From: Sphingomonas panacis | GTDB taxonomy: Bacteria > Pseudomonadota > Alphaproteobacteria > Sphingomonadales > Sphingomonadaceae | DNA length: 64,000 nucleotides | Direction of reading: 5' to 3' | Assembly (NCBI RefSeq): GCF_001717955.1 | Contig: NZ_CP014168.1 | Span: forward strand, 806,001 to 870,000 | Part shown: one piece after another, positions 1-7,970 of the stretch | Layout of the letters: every line of letters begins with the position of its first letter | Numbering within the stretch: the first letter of the stretch is position 1 | The notes under the pieces: generated by a model | Seen by the model: only the letters and a program-made list of their open reading frames with translations | The model's database searches: none | Told to the model about the DNA's origin: nothing | Translations under genes and position numbers: made by a program

Positions 1-1891
1 CAACCTGCTCAGCACCGAGAAGAGCGACGATTACAATTCGAGCCAGGGCGATGCGATCCGCGGCTCGCTGCACTGGGCGCCCGGCCAGTTCACGCTCGAT
101 CTGATCGGCAATTACGAGCAGGATTCGGCGACCGGCACCGCGTTCAAGTCGATCGCGTACCTCCCCACCGATCCCGTTACCGGCGCGGTGATCGGCGATA
201 CCGGGCGCAATTCGGGCGCGGCGCTGGCGCCCGCGAGCGGGTTCGAGGGGGGCAAGCCGCTCGGCCTCGAACGCCATGTCTGGAGCGCGACCGGCATCGC
301 CAATTACGCGTTCGACGAACATTGGTCGCTGAACGCGCTCGGCTCGTACCGGCGCTTCGCGGGTGAGGAAGTGTTCGACGCCGACGGCATCTCGCTGCCG
401 CTGCTCACCGCCGCCGAGGACGCGCGCGGCAACCAGACGATGGGCACACTCAGGCTGTCGTACACGGGCGAGACGTTCGACGCCTTCGTCGGCGGCACCT
501 ATTTCCATGAGGACGGTTCGCAGCGCGTGCCGACATCGTTCGACGAGCGCGCCTTGCTCGCGCGGCTCGCCAATGCGCTCAACGGCGGCGGTGCGATTCC
601 CGGCCGCGCCGCCAACGCGCCCGCGCCGGTCTCGGTGATCGACAGCGCCGCGCTGTCGAGCGCGATCCTGCAACGCGCGTTCGGCCTGCCCGCCCCGCTC
701 GCCACCGGCATCGCCAACACCCTTTCGACCAACCACCTCGAAACCACCACCAACTTCGCACGCACCAACAGCATCGACGTGTTCGCCGATGCGACCTGGC
801 ACGTCACCGACCGGTTCGATCTCGGCGGCGGCATCCGCTATTCGCACGATGACAAGATCAGCGGCATCAGCGCCTCGGTCGGAAGCCGCTCGGTGCTCGG
901 CGGGGTGATCGCCGCGCAGCAGATCGCCGCCGCCGGCGGCAACCCGACCGCGCTGCTCACCGCGCTCGCCAACCCGGCCCAGGCGGCCTTCCCGGCCAGC
1001 GCCGTGCCAATGTTCGGGCTGGGCAGCCAGCCGACCGCCGGCAACGGCAACCGCGTCGATCAGGGGCTGAAGGACGACGGCCTCACCTGGCGCGCGACCG
1101 CGCGGTATGCCGTCAGCCCCGAGGCGAACCTCTACGCCACCTATGCGCACGGCCGCCGCCCCGAGGTGCTGAGCGTGTCCGCGCCGAGCACGCCCTATGG
1201 CACGCCCAATTTCAAGCAGCTCCCGGCCGAAACCGTCGACAGCTTCGAAGTCGGCGCCAAGACCGCGCTGCTCGGCCACACCCTGTTCGCCGATGGATCG
1301 GTGTTCTACTATACATACAACAACTTCCAGACCACCCAGCAGGTCGGCACGCAGTTCATCACCACCAACGCCGGCAAGGCCGAAAGCTACGGCTTCGAGG
1401 GCCAGATCCGCTACGTGCCATTCAAGGCGCTGACGGTGTTCGGCACCTATGCGTACAGCCACGGCCGCTTCAAGGAAGGCGCGCGCAAGGGCAACCGCTT
1501 CCGCCTCTCGCCCGACACCGCGCTGTCGGCCGGCTTCATCGCCAAGCTGCCCGCCGGCCCGGTCACGCTCGATTTCACGCCGAGCGTCACTTATCAGTCG
1601 AGCATCTTCTTCGACGACGACAACGACAAGCCAGCGCTTCAGGCGAAGAATCTGGTGCCCGATCTGATCCAGGACGAATATCAGACCGGCTATGCTTTGG
1701 TCGATGCGCGGCTCGGCATCGAGCCGAAGGGCGGCGTGTGGCGGCTCGAAGCGTTCGTCACCAACCTGCTGAACAAGAAATACATCAAGGATGCCGGCAA
1801 CACCGGCGACGCGCTCGGCCTGCCGACCTTCATCGCCGGCGAGCCGCGCTTCTACGGCCTCGCGATCAGCTTCAAGACCGGCCGCAAATAA
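1..1891 (+). CDS. TonB-dependent outer-membrane receptor, 3' part (start outside window)
   Basis: The reading frame is already open at base 2 and closes at TAA 1889-1891, leaving about 629 residues of a beta-barrel receptor. The signal peptide, plug domain and TonB box lie outside the window. The visible part shows the alternating aromatic/polar strands of a barrel, the conserved late segment ETVDSFEVGAKTALLG (about residues 410-425 of the fragment), and a C-terminal segment LVDARLGIEP...VTNLLNKKY followed by the family's GEPRFYGL ending. Such receptors import a scarce nutrient across the outer membrane using TonB-ExbBD energy. The substrate cannot be told from this half. The last residues, SFKTGRK, extend slightly past the usual terminal aromatic. 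The next gene, a superoxide dismutase, begins 71 bases later and need not be functionally linked. Confidence 0.9.
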   Translation, partial: NLLSTEKSDDYNSSQGDAIRGSLHWAPGQFTLDLIGNYEQDSATGTAFKSIAYLPTDPVTGAVIGDTGRNSGAALAPASGFEGGKPLGLERHVWSATGIANYAFDEHWSLNALGSYRRFAGEEVFDADGISLPLLTAAEDARGNQTMGTLRLSYTGETFDAFVGGTYFHEDGSQRVPTSFDERALLARLANALNGGGAIPGRAANAPAPVSVIDSAALSSAILQRAFGLPAPLATGIANTLSTNHLETTTNFARTNSIDVFADATWHVTDRFDLGGGIRYSHDDKISGISASVGSRSVLGGVIAAQQIAAAGGNPTALLTALANPAQAAFPASAVPMFGLGSQPTAGNGNRVDQGLKDDGLTWRATARYAVSPEANLYATYAHGRRPEVLSVSAPSTPYGTPNFKQLPAETVDSFEVGAKTALLGHTLFADGSVFYYTYNNFQTTQQVGTQFITTNAGKAESYGFEGQIRYVPFKALTVFGTYAYSHGRFKEGARKGNRFRLSPDTALSAGFIAKLPAGPVTLDFTPSVTYQSSIFFDDDNDKPALQAKNLVPDLIQDEYQTGYALVDARLGIEPKGGVWRLEAFVTNLLNKKYIKDAGNTGDALGLPTFIAGEPRFYGLAISFKTGRK

Positions 1892-1962
1892 CGCGGAACG
1901 GATTGCATGCGGAACGGTTGGCGTTAAGCGTCACACGCTCGGGCGAACAGGAGAGAACGGAC

Positions 1963-2499
1963 ATGCGGATCGCGATCATCGCCGGTGGCCTCGCCGCCAC
2001 GCTCGCACTGGCGGCATGCCATGAGGACAAGCCCGCGCTCGGCACGCCGACGCCGCAGGGCGCGCGCGCGGTCGCGATGCTGCGCACCGCCGGCGGCGCC
2101 GACGTCGGCCGCGCCACCGCCACCGAAGTGTCCGGCGGCCTGCGCATCACCGTCGATGCTTCGGCGATGCCGCCGGGCACCCACGGCGCGCACGTCCACA
2201 CCACCGGCAAGTGCGACGGCCCCGATTTCGCCAGCGCCGGTGGCCACTGGAACCCGACGAGCATGAAGCACGGTTCGATGAACCCGCAGGGCCCCCACGA
2301 AGGCGACCTCCCCAACCTCATCATCGGCGCCGACGGCCGCGGCACGATCGGCGTGACCGTCCCCGGCGCGACGATGTCGGGACTGCTCGATGCGGACGGC
2401 TCGGCGCTGGTCGTGCACGCCAAGCCCGACGACCTGATGACCGACCCGTCGGGCAACAGCGGCGGGCGCGTCGCATGCGGGGTGTTTACGGCGAGTTGA
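1963..2499 (+). CDS. sodC: Cu,Zn superoxide dismutase, periplasmic lipoprotein
   Basis: The product is 178 residues and converts superoxide to peroxide and oxygen in the periplasm. An N-terminal hydrophobic segment ends in LALAAC, a lipobox, so the enzyme is probably membrane-anchored through Cys. The copper ligands sit in GAHVH and GGHWNP, and a further ligand His lies in LVVHAKPDD. The C-terminal GNSGGRVACGV carries the Cys that normally pairs with the one in TGKCDGPDF. A GGAG sequence at 1950-1953 precedes the ATG at a good distance. An upstream in-frame start near 1738 was rejected because it lies inside the receptor gene and adds non-homologous sequence. Length and motifs fit the family well. 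Confidence 0.93.
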   Translation: MRIAIIAGGLAATLALAACHEDKPALGTPTPQGARAVAMLRTAGGADVGRATATEVSGGLRITVDASAMPPGTHGAHVHTTGKCDGPDFASAGGHWNPTSMKHGSMNPQGPHEGDLPNLIIGADGRGTIGVTVPGATMSGLLDADGSALVVHAKPDDLMTDPSGNSGGRVACGVFTAS

Positions 2500-2534
2500 A
2501 TGAATCGGGATGCGTGATGAGCGCATCCCCTCGG

Positions 2535-2569
2535 CCGTTCGTTCCGAGCGAAGTCGGGGGACACGCCCC
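2535..2569. repeat. Solo half-copy of a dispersed repeat
   Basis: The sequence CGTTCGTTCCGAGCGAAG and the bases after it match the left arm of the palindromic elements at 57965-58451 with a few changes. No matching right arm follows, so this is a single degenerate arm in the 221-base gap between sodC and the Crp/Fnr gene. Nothing else recognisable was seen in that gap. Confidence 0.6.
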
Positions 2570-2720
2570 GGATGCGACGCCTGGCTGCAACACGCGACTG
2601 AGCGACGAGCTTCGCGACGTTCCATAGCTTGCGGATGATGCGGCCGCGGCCGCAAAAACCTTCGGAGGGAGTGGAACGACGCGCCGTCTCGGGACGCACA
2701 GCCCCACCATCAACGCCAGT

Positions 2721-3437
2721 TCAAAGGCGCCAGGCGCTTCGGGAAGCCCGTTTTTCGACGATCGAGCTACAGCCCGCCGGGTTCAGCAGGCGCACGGTCC
2801 GACCAGTGGTTTTGATGACTCCGTCGCGACGCAGTACCTGAAGCGTCCGGTTGACGTGAACGGCGGTGAGGCCGAGCGCATCCGCGATCACCTCCTGGGA
2901 GATCGGCGGCGTCATCGTATCTGCGCTGCAGATTCCGACCCGCGAAAGCCGCTCGTGGATCTCGCAAAACCAGTCGAGCAGCCGTTCGTACGCGCTGAGC
3001 CGGCCGAGGCGCGTGACTTGGCGAAACAGATATCGTTGGTCCAGCGCACGCGCGGCGGCGTAGGCTTGCGCCAAACCGGTTTCAACGCCGCGTGGCGCGG
3101 GGGCATGGCACACCACCGACGGCGTCAAGGCGACCACGCTGGCGGAGGCAGGGAGACCAGCGAAACCGACGATGAGATCACCCGGCAAGAGAAACTGAAT
3201 GATCTGGCGCCGCCCGTCCGCCATCAGATGCACGCGAAACGCCCAGCCTTCGAGGAGCAACAACTGTTCGTCAGGAGCGGCGCCTTCGGTGACGATCTCC
3301 CGGCGCGGTGCGACGGTGCAACAGTTTGCCATCGCGGCGTCGAGCGCGCCAAGTTCCTGAGCGTCGATATCCGCCGAGGCGAGCAATGCCTGAATTGCCG
3401 GAAATCGGCGATCGGAAGGGGCCGTTGCTACGTTCAT
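2721..3437 (-). CDS. Crp/Fnr-family transcription regulator
   Basis: The product is 238 residues. Residues about 25-140 form a cyclic-nucleotide-binding-like sensor domain (EGWAFRVHLMADGRRQIIQF and FLLPGDLIVGFAG are the typical beta-roll pieces). Residues about 155-225 carry the Crp-type winged helix, with ISQEVIADALGLTAVHVNRT as the recognition helix region. No N-terminal Cys cluster of the FNR iron-sulfur type is present, so an oxygen-sensing [4Fe-4S] role is unlikely. The ligand is unknown. The gene starts 34 bases after the stop of the kinase gene on the same strand and could be co-transcribed with it. No clear Shine-Dalgarno sequence precedes the ATG; instead the start codon lies in one arm of a perfect inverted repeat, listed separately. 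Confidence 0.85.
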   Translation of the reverse strand: MNVATAPSDRRFPAIQALLASADIDAQELGALDAAMANCCTVAPRREIVTEGAAPDEQLLLLEGWAFRVHLMADGRRQIIQFLLPGDLIVGFAGLPASASVVALTPSVVCHAPAPRGVETGLAQAYAAARALDQRYLFRQVTRLGRLSAYERLLDWFCEIHERLSRVGICSADTMTPPISQEVIADALGLTAVHVNRTLQVLRRDGVIKTTGRTVRLLNPAGCSSIVEKRASRSAWRL

Positions 3438-3457
3438 GCGCAGTTAACGCATGAACG
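3431..3457 (-). promoter_or_regulatory. Perfect 10-bp inverted repeat spanning the Crp/Fnr start codon
   Basis: On the plus strand the arms are CGTTCATGCG (3431-3440) and CGCATGAACG (3448-3457), separated by CAGTTAA. The start codon of the regulator (complement of 3435-3437) sits inside one arm. In the mRNA it could pair with the upstream arm, or the DNA could be a dimer-binding operator. Upstream of the start the same repeat also creates ATG CGT TAA, a two-codon minimal frame. Function is inferred only from position and symmetry. Confidence 0.5.
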
Positions 3458-3471
3458 CGCGAAGGTTTCCT

Positions 3472-4167
3472 TTAACTATTTGTATTCAATATGATAGCTA
3501 TTCGACATTGGACGCCGCCCGGCAACACCTCGAACCGCGTGTCCGCACCGATCTGATAGGGCAGTGCTTGTTCGATATAGTCGCGACCGAACCCGCTCGC
3601 GATGGGTGCCGACGCGACAATGCCGACCCCCGTTTCTAGCCACGCGAACGTGACGCGATCCCCGTCCAGCGTCCATTCGATCGAGAGTCTCCCGCCGGAA
3701 TGCTGGTCCGACAGGACACCGAACTTCACGGAATTGCTGGTCAATTCGTGCAAGGCGAGGCCCAAGACCCCAGCTTGCGCCGACCGCAGCTTCACGTCGG
3801 GGCCGATGATGGCGACTCGGGGATCGGCGCTGGATGCGAATACCGTCAGTTCGTCGCGGACCATCGCCTCCAGATCGAAAACCTGCGCCCGCAGAAATGC
3901 CGTAGATTGGGCATAATATCGTGCCAGCGCATCGAGCCTGCCCGAGAAATGCATCGCTACGTCCTCGACCGACTCCGCCGTCTCGATCGTGCGCGAGAAG
4001 ATCGACCGGGTCACTGCCAGCGCGTTGCGTACCCGATACTGCAACTCGTTCGCCAACACCGCCTCGCGTTCGCGGCTCGCCGCGAGGTCACGCGCCAGCC
4101 GATCGCGTTCGGCGCGAACCGCATCGAGCTGGTCTCTGCTTTCGCCGACAGGCGCGGCTTCAGGCAT
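3472..4167 (-). CDS. HWE-type sensor kinase with phosphoacceptor His replaced by Tyr
   Basis: The product is 231 residues if it starts at the ATG complementary to 4165-4167, which has GAGGAG about 8 bases upstream. A longer frame to 4377 was rejected because it runs into low-similarity sequence and the divergent CheR gene. Residues about 10-40 form a short coiled coil. Residues about 40-115 match the dimerisation/phosphoacceptor domain, and the rest is the HATPase part, with the N-box HELTSNSVKFG and the W-x-E signature AWLETG. HWE kinases have LQHRxxN at the phosphorylation site; here it reads ELQYRVRN, with Tyr (TAT, complement of 4036-4038) at residue 44. ATP-binding features look intact, so the protein may be a regulatory pseudokinase, though this is inference. 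It has no PAS domain of its own and is divergent from the PAS-rich CheR gene. Confidence 0.82.
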   Translation of the reverse strand: MPEAAPVGESRDQLDAVRAERDRLARDLAASREREAVLANELQYRVRNALAVTRSIFSRTIETAESVEDVAMHFSGRLDALARYYAQSTAFLRAQVFDLEAMVRDELTVFASSADPRVAIIGPDVKLRSAQAGVLGLALHELTSNSVKFGVLSDQHSGGRLSIEWTLDGDRVTFAWLETGVGIVASAPIASGFGRDYIEQALPYQIGADTRFEVLPGGVQCRIAIILNTNS

Positions 4168-4329
4168 GCGACGTCTCCTCGATACAGCACCGGTAAAACG
4201 CATGCCGGCCAATCCGGTGCCGCGCCATCCGAAATGATACCAAGGCGATACCAAGGTTTTGTTGGCGAGGTGCCGATCTCGCGCGTAGCATGAGCAAACG
4301 CTACGCCCGATCCGCGACCGAAGGCCAAC

Positions 4330-6570
4330 ATGACCGAGAAACCCCTGCCCGATATCGAATTCGAGGCGTTGCTCCATTACATTCAGGAGAGCCGCGGGCT
4401 GGACTTTCGCGGCTACAAGCGCGCCAGCCTCCGGCGCCGGATCACCTTACGGATGGAGGCGGTCGGTGTCGAAACGTTCGTCGCCTATCAGGAGCATCTC
4501 GAAGCTGCTCCGGGCGAATTCGAGAACCTGCTCAATACCGTCCTCATCAACGTCACCTCGTTCTTCCGGGACGGTGAGGCTTGGGACGTGCTGAAGAACG
4601 AGGTGGTGCCGCGCCTGGTTGCCAACAGCGAACCCGACAAACCGATCCGCGTATGGAGCGTCGGCTGCGCATCCGGCGAGGAGCCATATTCGATTGCAAT
4701 GCTGCTCGCCGAGGCGCTCGGCACGGCCGATTTCTGCAATCGCGTGAAGATCTACGCGACCGATCTCGACGAAGAAGCGCTGAAGGTGGCGCGGCTCGCG
4801 ACATATCTGCCGCGCGATGTCGAGGCAGTCCCGGCCAAAATGCTCGAACGCTATTTCGAGCGTACCAACAATCACTACGTATTCGAACGGGAGTTGCGCA
4901 AATGCGTGATTTTCGGGCGCCACAACGTCGTCCGTGACGCGCCGATCTCGCGGATCGATCTGCTCGTCTGCCGCAATTTACTGATCTACCTGGAGGTGGA
5001 GACGCAAGGCATCGTGCTGCCAAGGCTCCATTATGCGCTCAACCCGGATGGATATCTGTTCCTCGGTAAGGCCGAGACGCAACTGGCCCGATCACCTTTG
5101 TTCAAGGTGGTGGAAATGAAGCAGCGCATCTTCACCAAGGTTTCACAGGAATGGCGGCGGCCGATCGGCGGGGGCTTCGGCGGCAGTCGCCCGCCGCGGA
5201 CGGAGGCACCGCAGTCCAGCCCGGCGATGCTCGAGGCGGTGCTCAACGAATGCGGGCAGGCGCTGCTCGCGGTCGACGAAGCCGGCTCGGTCATATTCGT
5301 CAACAATCCCGCGCGGCATCTGCTCGGCGTCGGCGAGGACGATATCGGTCGTCCGTTCCAGGATCTGCCAATCTCCTACCGGCCGATGGAGTTGCGAGGA
5401 CCGATGGAGGAAGTGTTCCGCAGCCATCGCAGCGTCCGGCTGGAAGATCAGGAATACCGCCTGACGCAGAACGACGTGATGCGGCTGACCATCGATGCGC
5501 GCCCACTCTCCCGCGCGGATGGGAGCGTCTACGCGGTGTTGCTCTGCTTCCTCGATACCACCCGGATGCACAGCCTGCAGATGGAACTGGAGGCGGCGCA
5601 GGAGACTCTCGAAAACGCGGTCGAGGAACTCCAGTCGGCGAATGAGGAACTGGAGACCACCAACGAGGAACTCCAGTCGACCAACGAAGAACTGGAGACC
5701 ACCAACGAGGAGTTGCAATCGACCAACGAGGAACTCGAAACGCTCAACGAGGAAGCCCGGTCGAGCAACGAGGAAATGGAGTCGGTCAACGAGGAACTGC
5801 GCGTCCAGGCAGAGCAAGCGTCGAATTACCGGATCTATCTGGAATCGGTGCTACGCAGCATGAACGGGGGCATCATCGTGCTCGATCGCAAGCTCGCGAT
5901 CCAGAGTTGGAACCGCTGGAGCGAGAACGCCTGGGGGCTACGCGCCGAAGAGGTGGTCGGCACCAGCTTCGAGGAACTCGATATCGGCCTGCCGATTCAT
6001 TTGCTGCGCGACGCAATGAATGCGGTACGGGCCGGGCGCGAGGAAAAGGTCGAACGCATTGTTGAGGGGATCGATCGGCGCGGGCGGCGCATCCTGTGCA
6101 ATATCGTGATCTCGGGTCTGCTTGACGAGGATCGCGGTAGCCAGGGACTTGTGTTGCTGTTTCAGGATGTCACGGACGAGCACCGTCGCGACGAATATGG
6201 CCGCTATCTTGGCCGTATCATGGGCCATGCACTGAATGAGATATACTTCCTCGACCCCACGACGCTCACCTTCATGCTCACCAACGAAGGTGCACAAAAA
6301 AAGCTCGGCTATAGCGAGCAGCAACTCGCGGTTATGACGCTTACCGATGTGTTGGCGGGAATCCGCGCGGGTGACATCAAGGCGTTGCTTGCGCCGCTCA
6401 TGAATGGCGACAAATCCGAGATCGTGTTCGAAACCTTGGTGCGGGACGCCGCGAACCGTGAGTATCCGGTAGAGATCTGCATGCAATATTTTGCAGATGA
6501 ACACCCGCCGATCCTCGTCGCGATCGTGCATGACATCAGCGAGCGGCAACAGTTGATTGCCGGACGCTGA
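4330..6570 (+). CDS. CheR-type methyltransferase fused to coiled coil and PAS domains
   Basis: The product is 746 residues. Residues about 10-270 are a CheR methyltransferase: the N-terminal helical part, NVTSFFRDGEAWDVL, and the SAM-binding loop VWSVGCASGEEPYSIAM. A PAS-like segment follows at about 295-405. Residues about 415-500 form a long coiled coil built from near-perfect NEELETT/NEELQST heptad-like repeats. Two further PAS domains lie at about 510-625 and 640-740, and the protein ends after the last one without a kinase domain. In many alphaproteobacteria CheB, CheR, PAS and an HWE kinase are one polypeptide; here CheB (6851-7858) and the kinases are separate neighbours. The methylated target is not evident, as no chemoreceptor gene is present. 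A weak AAGG precedes the ATG. Confidence 0.88.
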   Translation: MTEKPLPDIEFEALLHYIQESRGLDFRGYKRASLRRRITLRMEAVGVETFVAYQEHLEAAPGEFENLLNTVLINVTSFFRDGEAWDVLKNEVVPRLVANSEPDKPIRVWSVGCASGEEPYSIAMLLAEALGTADFCNRVKIYATDLDEEALKVARLATYLPRDVEAVPAKMLERYFERTNNHYVFERELRKCVIFGRHNVVRDAPISRIDLLVCRNLLIYLEVETQGIVLPRLHYALNPDGYLFLGKAETQLARSPLFKVVEMKQRIFTKVSQEWRRPIGGGFGGSRPPRTEAPQSSPAMLEAVLNECGQALLAVDEAGSVIFVNNPARHLLGVGEDDIGRPFQDLPISYRPMELRGPMEEVFRSHRSVRLEDQEYRLTQNDVMRLTIDARPLSRADGSVYAVLLCFLDTTRMHSLQMELEAAQETLENAVEELQSANEELETTNEELQSTNEELETTNEELQSTNEELETLNEEARSSNEEMESVNEELRVQAEQASNYRIYLESVLRSMNGGIIVLDRKLAIQSWNRWSENAWGLRAEEVVGTSFEELDIGLPIHLLRDAMNAVRAGREEKVERIVEGIDRRGRRILCNIVISGLLDEDRGSQGLVLLFQDVTDEHRRDEYGRYLGRIMGHALNEIYFLDPTTLTFMLTNEGAQKKLGYSEQQLAVMTLTDVLAGIRAGDIKALLAPLMNGDKSEIVFETLVRDAANREYPVEICMQYFADEHPPILVAIVHDISERQQLIAGR

Positions 6571-6673
6571 TCGAAATCAATACGAATGCCGTCTAAAACG
6601 TGGATTCCATAGCGCACGTTATAGCTGCGGGCGTTGCTCATCAGCATAATAGCCCCAGCGAATGGGGGCATCG

Positions 6674-6838
6674 ATGTTTGATGAGATCGACCGGCGGTAT
6701 TTCGAGCGGCGTGCGCAGGAATCCCGGGAGCGGGCGCAGACGGCGCAGGCGTCTTCGATAGCCGAGGTTCATCGGAATTTCGCTGAAGAATACGAACGCA
6801 AGGCTGCGGCGCTTTCGGCGGAATCGCGGTCCGCCTGA
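6674..6838 (+). CDS. Small charged protein, 54 residues, unknown function
   Basis: This frame starts with ATG 6674-6676 behind GGGGGC (5-base gap) and ends at TGA 6836-6838. The product begins MFDEIDRRYFERRAQ and is rich in Arg, Glu and Ala, with helix-forming composition throughout and no signal peptide or membrane segment. It lies between the CheR-PAS gene on the same strand and the CheB gene facing it, whose stop is only 12 bases away. I do not recognise a family. A small helical protein beside sensor genes could be an adaptor, but that is a guess. Coding status rests on the ribosome site, codon bias and fit between neighbours. Confidence 0.5.
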   Translation: MFDEIDRRYFERRAQESRERAQTAQASSIAEVHRNFAEEYERKAAALSAESRSA

Positions 6839-6850
6839 CAGACGGGTCGC

Positions 6851-7858
6851 TCAGGCTTCACCGTCGGACAGCGGCGCACTCAGCCGGGCGATCGCTTGCT
6901 CCAGCACCTCGATCATCTGAGACGCCTCTTGCGAAGCGGAGTTCCAGCGCGCCTCTGCATGCTGCAGACCGCGTGCTTCGGCGCTGTCGCGCATCTGCTC
7001 GAAGAGGCGCATCCTGTCGCGGTGCGTACGCGCGGCGACCGCGAGTGCGTGTTCCAGTTCGTCATTCTGCGCCGCCGCCAGTCCGAGCGGCGTGAACGCG
7101 TGTCCGACCTGACAGCGAAAGCGCAGTTCGTTTTCGATTTCGATCTGGTTCAACACGCCGCCACAGTCGGGGCAGGACAAGTGGCTGGGTTGGCCCGGCG
7201 TCACGAAGTCTGGTTCCATGATGGCAAAATCCTGTGCGGCCATGCGGTCCTCGATGATATATTCCTCGGGAAGCGGCACACTGACGCCGGCCGGCTCACG
7301 CACCAGCCGGCCAAGCAGTTCGCCAAGTCCGTCGAGCGCGACGCGGTGATCGACATGGTCGCGCTTCAATGCGTTCTGCGGCATCGATGGCCACGCGGCA
7401 TCGGCCGGATCCTGGATCACCGAAAGCCCGCCCGCGGCCTTGATCGCGATCAGCCCCTCGGTGCCGTCGTCGAGCAGCCCGGTCAACACCACGCCGATCA
7501 CGCGACCGCCGTAAGCTGCTGCGGCGGAGCGGAACAACGCATTGACGGCCGGGCGCGTCCGGTTCTCCTTGGGGCCGCGCCGCATCAGCACCCGGCCGGG
7601 CCGCAACAGCATATGTTGGTCGGGAGCGGCGACGTAGATTCGCCCCGGCACGATCTCCTCGCCATCTTCCGGCGAACTGGCCGGCAGCGGCCCGACACGC
7701 CCGATCAGCAGCGGCAGCAGGCTGCGCCCATTCGGCGACAGATGCTGCGCAACGAAGATGGCGGCGGGGAAGTCAGGGGGCAGACTTGCGCTTAGCCTCT
7801 GCAATGCTTCGACACCGCCGGCGGACGCGCCGATCACCACGATATCCTTGCTAGGCAT
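6851..7858 (-). CDS. CheB-type methylesterase without receiver domain, with C-terminal zinc-ribbon-like extension
   Basis: The product is 335 residues from the ATG complementary to 7856-7858, which has a strong GAGGAG upstream. Residues 1-190 are the CheB catalytic domain, with Ser12 in GASAGG, His39 in AQHLSPNG and Asp131 in LLDDGTEG as the expected triad. There is no response-regulator domain, so activity is not controlled by phosphorylation in cis. Residues about 225-260 hold CPDCGG...FRCQVGH, a possible metal-binding ribbon, and about 270-335 is a helical tail. The gene faces the CheR-PAS gene and is divergent from the intact HWE kinase (7971), a layout expected if the three act together on methylation-linked signalling. 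Confidence 0.88.
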   Translation of the reverse strand: MPSKDIVVIGASAGGVEALQRLSASLPPDFPAAIFVAQHLSPNGRSLLPLLIGRVGPLPASSPEDGEEIVPGRIYVAAPDQHMLLRPGRVLMRRGPKENRTRPAVNALFRSAAAAYGGRVIGVVLTGLLDDGTEGLIAIKAAGGLSVIQDPADAAWPSMPQNALKRDHVDHRVALDGLGELLGRLVREPAGVSVPLPEEYIIEDRMAAQDFAIMEPDFVTPGQPSHLSCPDCGGVLNQIEIENELRFRCQVGHAFTPLGLAAAQNDELEHALAVAARTHRDRMRLFEQMRDSAEARGLQHAEARWNSASQEASQMIEVLEQAIARLSAPLSDGEA

Positions 7859-7970
7859 GGTTTCTCCTCGCAACCCCAACGATCCAGGGCGGCGCTCGGG
7901 TACAATAATCAAGGAAAAATCTGCTGCTTTTTCGGAACCAGAGCGTTGTTTCGCGAACAGAGGGCCGACC

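Noticed and set aside
2629..3494. Plus-strand frames opposite the Crp/Fnr gene
   Set aside because: They are antisense shadows of a well-supported regulator and have no ribosome site or family similarity.
4168..4377. Longer start for the HWE-like kinase
   Set aside because: The extension has no coding character, overlaps the CheR promoter region, and a strong GAGGAG marks the shorter ATG.
5580..5815. NEELETT/NEELQST repeats as a DNA satellite
   Set aside because: They are in frame within the CheR-PAS protein and form a known kind of coiled-coil linker, not a DNA repeat.
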